A DNA stretch of 53,143 nt from an uncultured Eubacteriales bacterium (GTDB lineage Bacteria; Bacillota; Clostridia; Lachnospirales; CAG-274). Below, piece after piece: positions 8,266 through 16,382 of this stretch (the first letter of the stretch is position 1; the number at the start of each line of letters is the position of its first letter). The position numbers and the translations under genes are program-made. The stretch lies in contig CATJCJ010000292.1 of assembly GCA_949738935.1 (NCBI GenBank), forward strand, positions 1 through 53,143, in the 5' to 3' direction. The notes beneath the pieces are model-generated. The model had not been told where the DNA came from. It ran no database searches and saw only the letters and a program-made list of their open reading frames with translations.

Positions 8266-9546
8266 ATGTTTGACTTCAAAAAAATTGATTTAATAATATC
8301 AAAGACAAAAATAAACGACAAACATTTTACTGTTATGAAAGGAAAAGACAACTCTCCTGTTCTAAAGGTATTTGCTGAAAACTGTTCCTTTTATATAAAC
8401 AGCAAATACAACTCAAAAAACGAGGGTCTACAGTTTGCCGAACACTATTACAAACCAACAAAAAATCTGATATTATATGGGCTTGGAATGGGCTTTCACG
8501 TAAAAGCGCTTTTAGATATGTTAACTCCAAATCAGCATTTATACATTATAGAGTGCAATCTTTCCCTCATAAAAATAGCTTTTGAAAACACGGACATATC
8601 AGAAACCCTCAAAAAAAGTAATGTCACATTCACACCATTAACTGATTTCAATAACGCTGTTTTGACAATTCAAAATCTTTTAAAAAAAGACGATATAACT
8701 TTAATATGTCACGAACCGTCATTAAGAATTATTCCCGAGGAATTCACTGAGTTAAAAGACATATTCGAAACTTTCATTATTAGAAACAGGTCATTAACAG
8801 CGCACGGAACAACTCTTTCAGACAATCAAAAAATCAACTTAACAAAAGGATATGAAAACGGCGGAAAAATCTTTAAAGATATGTTTAAAGGCAAACCCGG
8901 AATAGTTGTCTCAGCCGGTCCATCCCTCGAAATAAACGGGCATATGCTCAAAAAAGTAAAAGACAAGGCAATAATAGTCAGCGTCGGACGAGCCATGCGA
9001 TATTTGAAAAGCATAGGTATAAAACCCGATTTTACAATAATATCCGACCCGCTTGAGGCTGTGTTAAATCAGCTTGATATGAACGAAAAAGAAATCCCCC
9101 TTTTATTTCTGTCAACAATACACCCTAGTGTTGAAAACTATAAAGGTCCAAAATATATTATATTTGAAAAACTCTCAGATTGTATAAAAACCGAGGAGGA
9201 AAAAAGCTTCGCTATTGACGTGGGCGGTTCTGTAGCAACCGCGGCTTTAAGTTTGATAAATCTTATGGGCTGCAATCCATTAATTTTGATTGGTCAAGAC
9301 TTATGTTTTCACTCAAACAAAATACATTCAGGAGAAAATGAGTCATTCATACATTTAAAGTCCAGTAAAATGGTCAAAGGCATCGATGGAAACGAATATC
9401 AGTCAGCGACAAACTTATATGAATATTTAAAATGGTTCAGAAAATTCGCCAAAAGGCATCCAGAGTTAAAACTAATAAACTGCACAGCAAAGGGAGCGTA
9501 TATAGAAGGTTTTGAACACAAAAGTTTAGAAGATATCTTTGATTAA
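8266..9546 (+). CDS. Motility accessory factor (Maf/DUF115) flagellin glycosyltransferase-like protein
   Basis: The 426-residue protein matches Maf-type proteins, which attach nonulosonic (sialic-like) sugars to flagellin in the cytoplasm before export. The DUF115 core (about residues 190-370) shows GIVVSAGPSLEINGHMLKK, then VSVGRAMRYLKSIGIKPDFT, then DVGGSVATAALSLINLMGCN and LIGQDLCF, all typical. The N-terminal ~180 residues form a separate Rossmann-like part (LILYGLGMGFHVKALLDML). GAGG-type ribosome site AAGGAGG precedes the ATG. No flagellin or sugar-synthesis genes are adjacent, but the FlgN-like gene lies divergently. Family call is firm; the exact sugar is unknown. Confidence 0.85.
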   Translation: MFDFKKIDLIISKTKINDKHFTVMKGKDNSPVLKVFAENCSFYINSKYNSKNEGLQFAEHYYKPTKNLILYGLGMGFHVKALLDMLTPNQHLYIIECNLSLIKIAFENTDISETLKKSNVTFTPLTDFNNAVLTIQNLLKKDDITLICHEPSLRIIPEEFTELKDIFETFIIRNRSLTAHGTTLSDNQKINLTKGYENGGKIFKDMFKGKPGIVVSAGPSLEINGHMLKKVKDKAIIVSVGRAMRYLKSIGIKPDFTIISDPLEAVLNQLDMNEKEIPLLFLSTIHPSVENYKGPKYIIFEKLSDCIKTEEEKSFAIDVGGSVATAALSLINLMGCNPLILIGQDLCFHSNKIHSGENESFIHLKSSKMVKGIDGNEYQSATNLYEYLKWFRKFAKRHPELKLINCTAKGAYIEGFEHKSLEDIFD

Positions 9547-9583
9547 AAAATATGTCTAAAACCCAAAAAATCAGTTCCACTTT

Positions 9584-9721
9584 TAGAGCCTGTCTAAAAA
9601 CTATTAAAATTTCACTCATTGAAAATAATATCATTACGCTCCAAAATGATTTTATTTTCGCTGATTTTTTGTGTATATTTCGTTTTTAGACAGGCTTTTT
9701 TAGATTTTAGACAGGCTCTTA
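9584..9721. mobile_element. Family A TIR element, best-preserved copy (~138 bp)
   Basis: TAGAGCCTGTCTAAAAACT opens the element and AGATTTTAGACAGGCTCTTA closes it. The terminus appears twice at the right side (TTTTTAGACAGGCTTTTTTA then TTTTAGACAGGCTC), suggesting an older nested end. It fills the gap between the convergent Maf and pectate lyase genes and ends just before the lyase stop codon. Confidence 0.85.
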
Positions 9722-9722
9722 A

Positions 9723-12700
9723 TTATTCACTTTTTAAGAACTTGTGAGAATCCCTCAAAACCTTTTTTAAAATCTCAACAGCGTCATTAACTGTCAAAAT
9801 ATCATCCTCATCGACATTACCCGCCTCAGGATTCCAGTTTTCCGTTGTTATTGAGTTTTTATCAAGCACATATTTAAGAACAAGAGCGGCATCTTTTGCC
9901 GTAAGATAACCGTCGCCATCGGCGTCACCCAAAATATATGTCTCAAATTCGGATACCGATTCTGTCTCTGTATTTATTTCAGTACTTGTCTCTGTTTCAG
10001 TACTTGTTTCCGTCTCTGTGGCTATCTCCGTTTCAGTACTTGTTTCCGTCTCTGTACTTATTTCCGTTTCAGTACTTATTTCCGTCTCCGTGGTTGTCTC
10101 TGTTTCAGTACTTGTTTCTGTCTCAGTTGTTGTCTCTGTTTCAGTACTTGTTTCCGTCTCTGTTTCAGTTGTATTTTCGCCTATAATATCTAAATTAGCG
10201 AATTTTATATTATCAAAATAAAGATTTCCGGCAGCGGTTCTCATAAACTTTAATTGTTTAAACACACTATTTCTGCTCTCGGTACAACTCAAAGGTCCGC
10301 TATAAATAGGCTCCGAAAGATTTTCGGGACTATACTCCCCATCAACTCCGTGCTTATAAATATCAAGTCTCAAATCATTTTCACCATTTGTGCCCATAAT
10401 TGTATAATGATACCAAATGTTAGGCTCAACATCAAACAAATAATCCATAGAATCGACAGAAGAATCTTTTCCAGCGGCAATATCCGCCAAAGTCTTTGTA
10501 ACATAAACTTTATTTTTCAAATCCATTATATGAACGAAAGCATTGTTATTGCCAAACTCTGTAGCCTTTCCGGTATTTTTATCATAATCATGAATATTAT
10601 TATCCATATAGATTCTAAATGAACGTCCAGCCGAATCCACATTTGTTGTGAGAAAATCAAAATCAACTTTATACTTTCCTGTCTGGTACTCTTGTGGAAT
10701 TTCAATTTGGACAGCTTTATTAATCAAAGCGATTTTTGGAGTAGAATTTCCCGCAACATAGGAAACATCCTCAAAACAAGTTTCATTACTTCCGTCAGAT
10801 GATATTATCCACTTTCCTCCGCTTGACTTATCTTTCATAAGAAAAGACCTGTCATACGAAAAACCATTATATGTGGCCGAATCTTTATACTCAGGAACAT
10901 ATTCCCCAAACACCTCATCAGCGGGATTTTGAACATCATCGCCCTCAATTAAAGATAATTGAGAGAACTCTGAAACTGAAAAATAAGGAATAACGGAAAT
11001 AGTATCAGCGGAATCCGTAGCGTATCCAACATACACGGTTTCAGGCAAATTTTCAAAAGTCATGGAATAAGGCTGTCTTGTATCATTAGACCAATCTACA
11101 CCATCTTTTGACACATATAACCGAACTGTATCGCCATATCTAACAATTCTCATATAAGGAGCAGTCTCATAATTGACAGCCTCAGAATTTTCAACAACAT
11201 TTCCGTTTTTATCTTTAAAAAAAGTGGCGTAAGATTTCTGTCCCGAAACATCTCTTCTTATAATACGCTCATTTTCACCAAGCTTAAGCCAGCTATCCGT
11301 TACCATAGCCATTCTTGCCGTAGGTTCAAGGCTCTCGCGGAACATAAGTCCATTTATCTGTTGATTTTCAAACTTAGGTATAGTGCCAACTTTTACTCTT
11401 ATATCAAAGTTTCCCTTAATTTCCTTATAAAGATAAGAAAAAGAATCAGCGGAATTTGACGCCAAATATTTAGGTTCCTCACCATCCCCGGCGGAATTTG
11501 ACGTTCCCATCACTCCCGCGGCGCCGGAGCCATAAAGGATATAATTGCCCTTAGCGTCTTTAGACGCACCGCCCTTGCCGGAAAAACTCTTTACCTTTCC
11601 AATTTGTTTGAAAGAAAAATCACCTAAATCTCCGGTTTCTTTTTTAACATAAACAATAGCTTCCGTACTTTGAGTTTTCTCGCCCTTTGAGTTGTAAGCT
11701 CGGCTTGTCAAATAATGAATTCCCGGAAAGAGCTTAATATCATCATCAATCACCGTAACCTTTCCATAATCTTTAATAAGAGTATTACCATCATATAGTT
11801 CAAATTTCTCAATAGAAGTACCCAAAACAGGCTCAGCGACAGCGTGATAATTCACAGTTTCCCCTTCCGAAACAACAGTCCACTCTCCATTATCAACATC
11901 ATATCCGTTTACAGACTTGTTAAGTCCCGCTGTAGCCGGCGAAATGACTGTAATCATAGCGTTTGACGGATTTTCCCGCTGTGCCGTCCACTCATTGACA
12001 TAAGCCTCAATAAGAGTATATCCTTTATACTCCCCGTCACTAATAATCTGATTTTCACTATAACCATCCAGTCCTTTTTGTGTTATCCACTCTTTAGGAA
12101 CAGAAAACACTCTTGTTTGAGTTGTTCCGGCATTCAAATCTATTTCCCCGCCAACCTCGGTAGGGTTATTTATAACTCGGCCGGTAAAGTTTTTAACATC
12201 ATTTACAATTCTAGCGTCTATAGCGTCTCTTTTGGGGATAGTAGCGCCAACACCGGCTAAAATTTTATCACGGGCGGCCTCAGCGGTATCAGCGTTAATT
12301 TGATATTTCCCAAGGTCAATAGGCTCAGAAACAAGATTAGCGTACTCAGGATTTTTCAAAGGGCCTTTTGTTCCGTTTGAGAATGATTGGCTTTCGGAAA
12401 TCAAGTTATTGGCTGTAGCGTCAGGATTTCCATACACAAAATTTCCGTTCACATAATAATTTCCCTTACATTCATTTACATATTTATTCTCAAACTGAAA
12501 AATACGGCTTCTGATAGAGCTTTTTGTAGACGCTCCATAGTTGTAATAATTATTCATATAATTCACATTTGTAGGATTTTGGGTTTTATTATGCATTGAG
12601 TATGGCTCTCCGCCATAAGCCGAATTAGTTTGTCCCCAGTCATAAATAATATTGTTAACAACTTCTGTCCCGTTCATTTCCCTGTCAAGCCTTGGGCTTC

Positions 12701-13418
12701 TGCTGTCGTGGTGAGCCAAAAGATTATGATGATAAGACGCCATATCAGCGCCAAAAATAGCGCCATAGCCATGAGCTCCTTTAAAATGACTGCTCATACG
12801 AAGACTTTCACTTGTGATTGTGTTAGAGACAGTATAATAAGAACCGTGGGGCTTATCTTTAGTCGCAGACTCATACGACCCGGCGTAAAGGGTCAAAAGC
12901 TCATCAACCCCCCAAGACACACTGCAATGGTCAAACACAACCCTTGTAGCAAACTTACCTCCAAGACCATCAGGCTCATCACCGCTTTTATCGGTAGGAC
13001 GCACCTTAAGATACCTGATAATAACATCAACGGCGCCGTCTCGAAGCTGAACATCATATCCCGTAACAGTAATCCCCTCTCCGGGAGCTGTCTGAGCCAG
13101 AATAGTGGTATTACTCGGAACGCTCAATTTACTTTTAATATTAATAGCGCCGTCCACATCAAACACGACAATTCTGCCCTCTTTTGACAAAGCGTCTCTC
13201 AGCGAGCCTTTTCCGCTGTCATTAAGATTTGTAACATGGTATACCTCAATACGGCTGCTTCCTCGCGCGCCTTTTGAGTACATTCCCCCACCCTCAACAC
13301 CGGGAAAAGCGAGAACCTCCCCATCATCAGCGGCACTTACCGAAACCGTGCCAAGAACGAAAGACAACGTCACACACAAAGAAAGAATAATAGCCAAAAA
13401 TTTTCCGCTTTTTCTCAT
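9723..13418 (-). CDS. Secreted multidomain pectate lyase (PL1-like) with Thr/Glu linker and dockerin
   Basis: Predicted to cleave polygalacturonate by beta-elimination outside the cell. Of 1231 residues, 1-30 are a signal peptide; ~35-430 a right-handed beta-helix lyase with FPGVEGGGMYSKGARG, VVFDHCSVSWGVDE and SRSPRLDREM as in PL1 relatives; ~500-600 an Ig-like domain; ~605-830 a beta-sandwich with GLMFRESLEP resembling DUF1349-like or carbohydrate-binding modules; ~850-1090 another beta-rich, possibly sugar-binding domain. A ~70-residue Thr/Glu/Ser repeat follows, then two Ca-binding dockerin repeats (DADGDGYLTAKDA and NVDEDDILTVNDA). GGAGG lies before the ATG at 13418. The dockerin implies docking to a cohesin scaffold, none of which is in the window. 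Confidence 0.88.
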   Translation of the reverse strand: MRKSGKFLAIILSLCVTLSFVLGTVSVSAADDGEVLAFPGVEGGGMYSKGARGSSRIEVYHVTNLNDSGKGSLRDALSKEGRIVVFDVDGAINIKSKLSVPSNTTILAQTAPGEGITVTGYDVQLRDGAVDVIIRYLKVRPTDKSGDEPDGLGGKFATRVVFDHCSVSWGVDELLTLYAGSYESATKDKPHGSYYTVSNTITSESLRMSSHFKGAHGYGAIFGADMASYHHNLLAHHDSRSPRLDREMNGTEVVNNIIYDWGQTNSAYGGEPYSMHNKTQNPTNVNYMNNYYNYGASTKSSIRSRIFQFENKYVNECKGNYYVNGNFVYGNPDATANNLISESQSFSNGTKGPLKNPEYANLVSEPIDLGKYQINADTAEAARDKILAGVGATIPKRDAIDARIVNDVKNFTGRVINNPTEVGGEIDLNAGTTQTRVFSVPKEWITQKGLDGYSENQIISDGEYKGYTLIEAYVNEWTAQRENPSNAMITVISPATAGLNKSVNGYDVDNGEWTVVSEGETVNYHAVAEPVLGTSIEKFELYDGNTLIKDYGKVTVIDDDIKLFPGIHYLTSRAYNSKGEKTQSTEAIVYVKKETGDLGDFSFKQIGKVKSFSGKGGASKDAKGNYILYGSGAAGVMGTSNSAGDGEEPKYLASNSADSFSYLYKEIKGNFDIRVKVGTIPKFENQQINGLMFRESLEPTARMAMVTDSWLKLGENERIIRRDVSGQKSYATFFKDKNGNVVENSEAVNYETAPYMRIVRYGDTVRLYVSKDGVDWSNDTRQPYSMTFENLPETVYVGYATDSADTISVIPYFSVSEFSQLSLIEGDDVQNPADEVFGEYVPEYKDSATYNGFSYDRSFLMKDKSSGGKWIISSDGSNETCFEDVSYVAGNSTPKIALINKAVQIEIPQEYQTGKYKVDFDFLTTNVDSAGRSFRIYMDNNIHDYDKNTGKATEFGNNNAFVHIMDLKNKVYVTKTLADIAAGKDSSVDSMDYLFDVEPNIWYHYTIMGTNGENDLRLDIYKHGVDGEYSPENLSEPIYSGPLSCTESRNSVFKQLKFMRTAAGNLYFDNIKFANLDIIGENTTETETETSTETETTTETETSTETETTTETEISTETEISTETETSTETEIATETETSTETETSTEINTETESVSEFETYILGDADGDGYLTAKDAALVLKYVLDKNSITTENWNPEAGNVDEDDILTVNDAVEILKKVLRDSHKFLKSE
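9950..10180 (-). repeat. In-frame Thr/Glu/Ser tandem repeat inside the pectate lyase gene
   Basis: About 70 residues made of units such as TETETS, TETETT and TETEIS between the last sugar-binding-like domain and the dockerin. The DNA shows repeated GTTTCAGTACTTGTTTC-like blocks on the plus strand, so length can change by slippage or recombination while the frame is kept. Confidence 0.9.
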
Positions 13419-13590
13419 CAACTTTCCTCCTAACAATATTACAGCAATTCTATTCCATGTTTATTTCAGAATTACCGCAAAAAACTTAAAACATTAACCA
13501 AATTTCCCATTTTCTACAGTCAATCAAACTAATTGACTTGACTTTACTATACTTTATTTTAGCATATTTTACCCCTTTACACAACAAAAA

Positions 13591-13623
13591 TTAAGAGGTA
13601 TCACAATAAGCGACACCTCTTAA
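13591..13623 (-). terminator. Terminator after the leucine-rich-repeat gene
   Basis: TTAAGAGGT (13591-13599) pairs with ACCTCTTAA (13615-13623). Read on the minus strand the stem is followed by TTTTTG, and it lies ~45 bases past the stop. Confidence 0.65.
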
Positions 13624-13666
13624 TATATCTTCCTTGCATATTTGAAAAATTTTAAGAATATATAAA

Positions 13667-15889
13667 TTATTCTATTGGAAACTTAAACTTATCATTTAAA
13701 ACCTTTTGCAAAAGCAACGAGGCGTCCATAGCGGTCAAAACTTTATCACCGTTAAGGTCACCTAAAACTCCTGTCGGATAAATGGAATTTTCCTTTACTA
13801 TTACCGTAAGTCGTGTTGATATTTTACCGTCTTCTGTCGTGGCTTTTATACTCACCGTTCCTTTTTTTATTCCTTTCACAAGTCCCGTCTGGTCAACTGA
13901 CGCTATTAATGGGTCGCTTGATTCCCATTTTATATTTGCTGTCGAACCCACTATTGTCGCCGTAAGTTGTAATGTTCCGCCTTTTGAAAGCTCAATTGAT
14001 TCTTTGTTTATTGTTATTCCTGACGACGCTGTATCTGTTGTACTTTCAGAGATACCCTCAGTCGATGACTCAGAAGATGTTTCAGTTGTCCCATCACTTT
14101 TTTTAATAATTTCATATGGAATGTTGTTTTCCTTTGCGTAAGTTTCGGCATATGAGTTTTCATAACAACGTATTATAAAATCCGCCGAACAACTGTCAAA
14201 AGCGTAATATCCTATAGAGGTAACGCTTTTTGGAATTGTTACACTTGTTAAACCATTACATCCATAAAAAGCATAATGTCCTATTATTTTAACATTAGAT
14301 GACATTGTTATATCTGTCAAACCTGTACAGTCACTAAAAGCGCTTTCGCCTATTGTCGTAACACTTGTCGGGATTATTATCTTTGTCAGGCTTAAACAAC
14401 TAGAGAAAGCGCAGTCACCTATTGTCGTAACGCTGTTTGGAATGGATACATCTGACACTTTTTTACCTATGGGATAACATAAAAGCTCCGTAAAATCCCC
14501 ATTATATAATATTCCGACCGAGCTCGCGTATTTTGGATTATTTTCATCCACATTAATTTCTAAAAGATTGTTGCAATTAACAAAAGCGGTACTATCCAAA
14601 TCTGTGACGCTTTGAGGAATAGTTACGCCTGTTAAGCTGTCACAATCATAAAAAGCGCCGTCACATATAGTCGTGACACTGTTGGGGATTGTGATATCCT
14701 TTAAATTAACGCAGCCCTCAAAAGCGCCCCTATCTATAGTTGTAATACTATTCGGAAGTGTTACGCTTGTTAAATCAAGACTGTAATAAAAAGCCTTTTC
14801 TCCTATAACTGTTATTTTAATACCGTTTATTTCTTCCGGAATTACGGCGGAAGTTATGGTTCTATCGGCGTCTACTATTTCTCCCGTGTTGGAGTTATAA
14901 TATATATATCCTTTCTCAACGGCGTATCTCATTCTCTCGGGAGATTCGTCGGACAAAATAAGATATGAAATACCGTTTTCCTCCGCGTAAGTTCGGGCGT
15001 AGGCGTCCTCATGACCTTGTATCAAAAGATTTTCCGAGCAGTTTTGAAAAACAAAATCTCCAATAGAAGTAACGCTGTCAGGAATTGTTATCTCTGTTAA
15101 GGATAAACAACCGTCAAAAGTGTAATTGTCAATAGAAGTGACGCCATTGGGAATTGTTATCTCTGTTAAACTCTCACAGTGTCTAAAAGCGGAACTTCCT
15201 ATAGAAACAACACTGTCAGGGATAGTTATGTTTGTAAGACCCTTACAGCCATAAAAAGCGTGACCTCCTATAGATGTGACATTTTTAGGGATTATTATGT
15301 TTGTTAAGCTCTCACAGCACCTAAAAGCGGAACCTCCAATAGAAGTAACACTGTCAGGGATAGTTATGTTTGTCAGGTTTGTACACTCGTTAAAAGCGCT
15401 GCTGCCTATAGAGGTAACGCCACTCGGTATGGTTATATTCGCTAAGTTTTTGCAACCATCAAAAGTATTGCCCTTTATAGACGCAACACCTTTGGGAATT
15501 GTTATACCCATTAAAGCTTCACAGCCCGTAAAAGCCCATGACCCAATAGAAGTAACACTGTCAGGAATTATTACACGTGTTAAATTTACGCAGCCATAAA
15601 AGGCATAAAAATCTATGCCAATTATTTTAACCCCATTTATTTCCTCAGGAATAACAGCGTAAGTAACACTCTTGTCACACCCTGTTATCTCTCCCGTATC
15701 AGGGTTATAATAAATATTTCCGCCCTCAACGGCATAGCTTAAATCCGACTCACCTTTTTCCGCCAAAGAAACAGAACTCTCATCAATATTTTTAGAACCC
15801 ATCTCAATTTTCTCTCCAAAACAAAAACTTGTGTTAAATGTCATAATAACCGCCGCAAACAGTAATTTCACTGTTTTTTTAATTTTCAT
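13667..15889 (-). CDS. Secreted BspA-type leucine-rich-repeat protein with Big2 domain and single dockerin-like repeat
   Basis: A 740-residue surface or secreted protein of unknown target. Residues 1-~27 look like a signal peptide. Two arrays of ~23-residue BspA/LRR_5 repeats follow, with the recurring form ITIPDSVTSIGSSAF, broken near residues 300-350 by a repeat of the N-terminal start (GYIYYNSNTGEIVDADRTIT echoes GNIYYNPDTGEITGCDKSVT), so the array is a duplication. A Ser/Thr linker leads to a Big2 domain (~620-695). The C-terminus has one Ca-binding repeat, GDLNGDKVLTAMDASLLLQK, where a dockerin normally has two. AAGGAGG lies nine bases before the ATG at 15889. Such repeats often mediate adhesion; that role is inferred. 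Confidence 0.87.
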   Translation of the reverse strand: MKIKKTVKLLFAAVIMTFNTSFCFGEKIEMGSKNIDESSVSLAEKGESDLSYAVEGGNIYYNPDTGEITGCDKSVTYAVIPEEINGVKIIGIDFYAFYGCVNLTRVIIPDSVTSIGSWAFTGCEALMGITIPKGVASIKGNTFDGCKNLANITIPSGVTSIGSSAFNECTNLTNITIPDSVTSIGGSAFRCCESLTNIIIPKNVTSIGGHAFYGCKGLTNITIPDSVVSIGSSAFRHCESLTEITIPNGVTSIDNYTFDGCLSLTEITIPDSVTSIGDFVFQNCSENLLIQGHEDAYARTYAEENGISYLILSDESPERMRYAVEKGYIYYNSNTGEIVDADRTITSAVIPEEINGIKITVIGEKAFYYSLDLTSVTLPNSITTIDRGAFEGCVNLKDITIPNSVTTICDGAFYDCDSLTGVTIPQSVTDLDSTAFVNCNNLLEINVDENNPKYASSVGILYNGDFTELLCYPIGKKVSDVSIPNSVTTIGDCAFSSCLSLTKIIIPTSVTTIGESAFSDCTGLTDITMSSNVKIIGHYAFYGCNGLTSVTIPKSVTSIGYYAFDSCSADFIIRCYENSYAETYAKENNIPYEIIKKSDGTTETSSESSTEGISESTTDTASSGITINKESIELSKGGTLQLTATIVGSTANIKWESSDPLIASVDQTGLVKGIKKGTVSIKATTEDGKISTRLTVIVKENSIYPTGVLGDLNGDKVLTAMDASLLLQKVLNDKFKFPIE

Positions 15890-15923
15890 AATCAAATTCC
15901 TCCTTAAATTTTTAGTTTTATAG

Positions 15924-16089
15924 TAGACCTGTTTAATAACCTAAGTGATGACGATTGACAAAAGATTTTTTTGTTAGACGAAGCCTGATTTTTGCAGGAA
16001 TACCCACAGCGGTATTTCAAAAAAATCAGGCAAAGTATGGCGAAAAAATCTTTGTCAATCGTTATTACAGAGGTTATTAAACAGGTCTA
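15924..16089. mobile_element. MITE-like element, family D (166 bp, perfect 19-bp terminal inverted repeats)
   Basis: TAGACCTGTTTAATAACCT (15924-15942) and AGGTTATTAAACAGGTCTA (16071-16089) are exact inverted copies. Pairing continues inside (ACGATTGACAAA with TTTGTCAATCGT; GCCTGATTTTT with AAAAATCAGGC), so the whole element can fold into a long hairpin. It lies just upstream of the leucine-rich-repeat gene. A related end is at 31542-31560. Confidence 0.88.
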
Positions 16090-16170
16090 GTTAAAAAGCA
16101 TGTGAATAAAAAAGATGACAGCATATTTTCTGTTGAAACTTACGCTGTCTTATGATTAGTTTTTTTCTGT

Positions 16171-16323
16171 CAAAAAGTATACTTTATGGGAGTATTTGTT
16201 TTTGACAAAAATTGTAGAATATTCTTGACATATTGTAGAAAATATAATATTATTTTATTATAATATTTGTAATATCTCAACAAATAGTATAAGTCCCCCA
16301 TAAAGTATACTTTTTGGGGGACT
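16171..16323. repeat. Inverted pair of 20-base sites, one within a 32-base palindrome
   Basis: CAAAAAGTATACTTTATGGG (16171-16190) recurs inverted at 16297-16316. The right copy is the core of a near-perfect palindrome at 16292-16323 with arms AGTCCCCCA and TGGGGGACT and a centre AAAGTATACTTT. The ~105 bases between are very A+T-rich. On the minus strand this palindrome is also downstream of spoIIE and could end its transcript. Confidence 0.8.
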
Positions 16324-16382
16324 TTAAATCCTAAAAAATCTGATTTCCTTGGTACTTTTAGCGCGCCAAAACACAATTTAAC

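Noticed and set aside
9950-10180. CRISPR-like array
   Set aside because: The repeats are in frame inside a gene, have no spacers and no cas genes are nearby.
9938-10221. Open frames antisense to the pectate lyase linker, coding Val/Ser or Leu/Phe repeats
   Set aside because: They are the mirror of the Thr/Glu codon repeat on the opposite strand and have no ribosome site.
13510-13545. Possible further family C remnant (CAGTCAATCAAACTAATTGACT)
   Set aside because: It shares only ~10 bases with the C terminus and has no second end, so it is too weak to list.
16170-16376. 68-codon frame on the minus strand across the palindromic region
   Set aside because: Its composition follows the A+T-rich inverted repeats and there is no ribosome site; two similar KVP segments reflect the repeated DNA.
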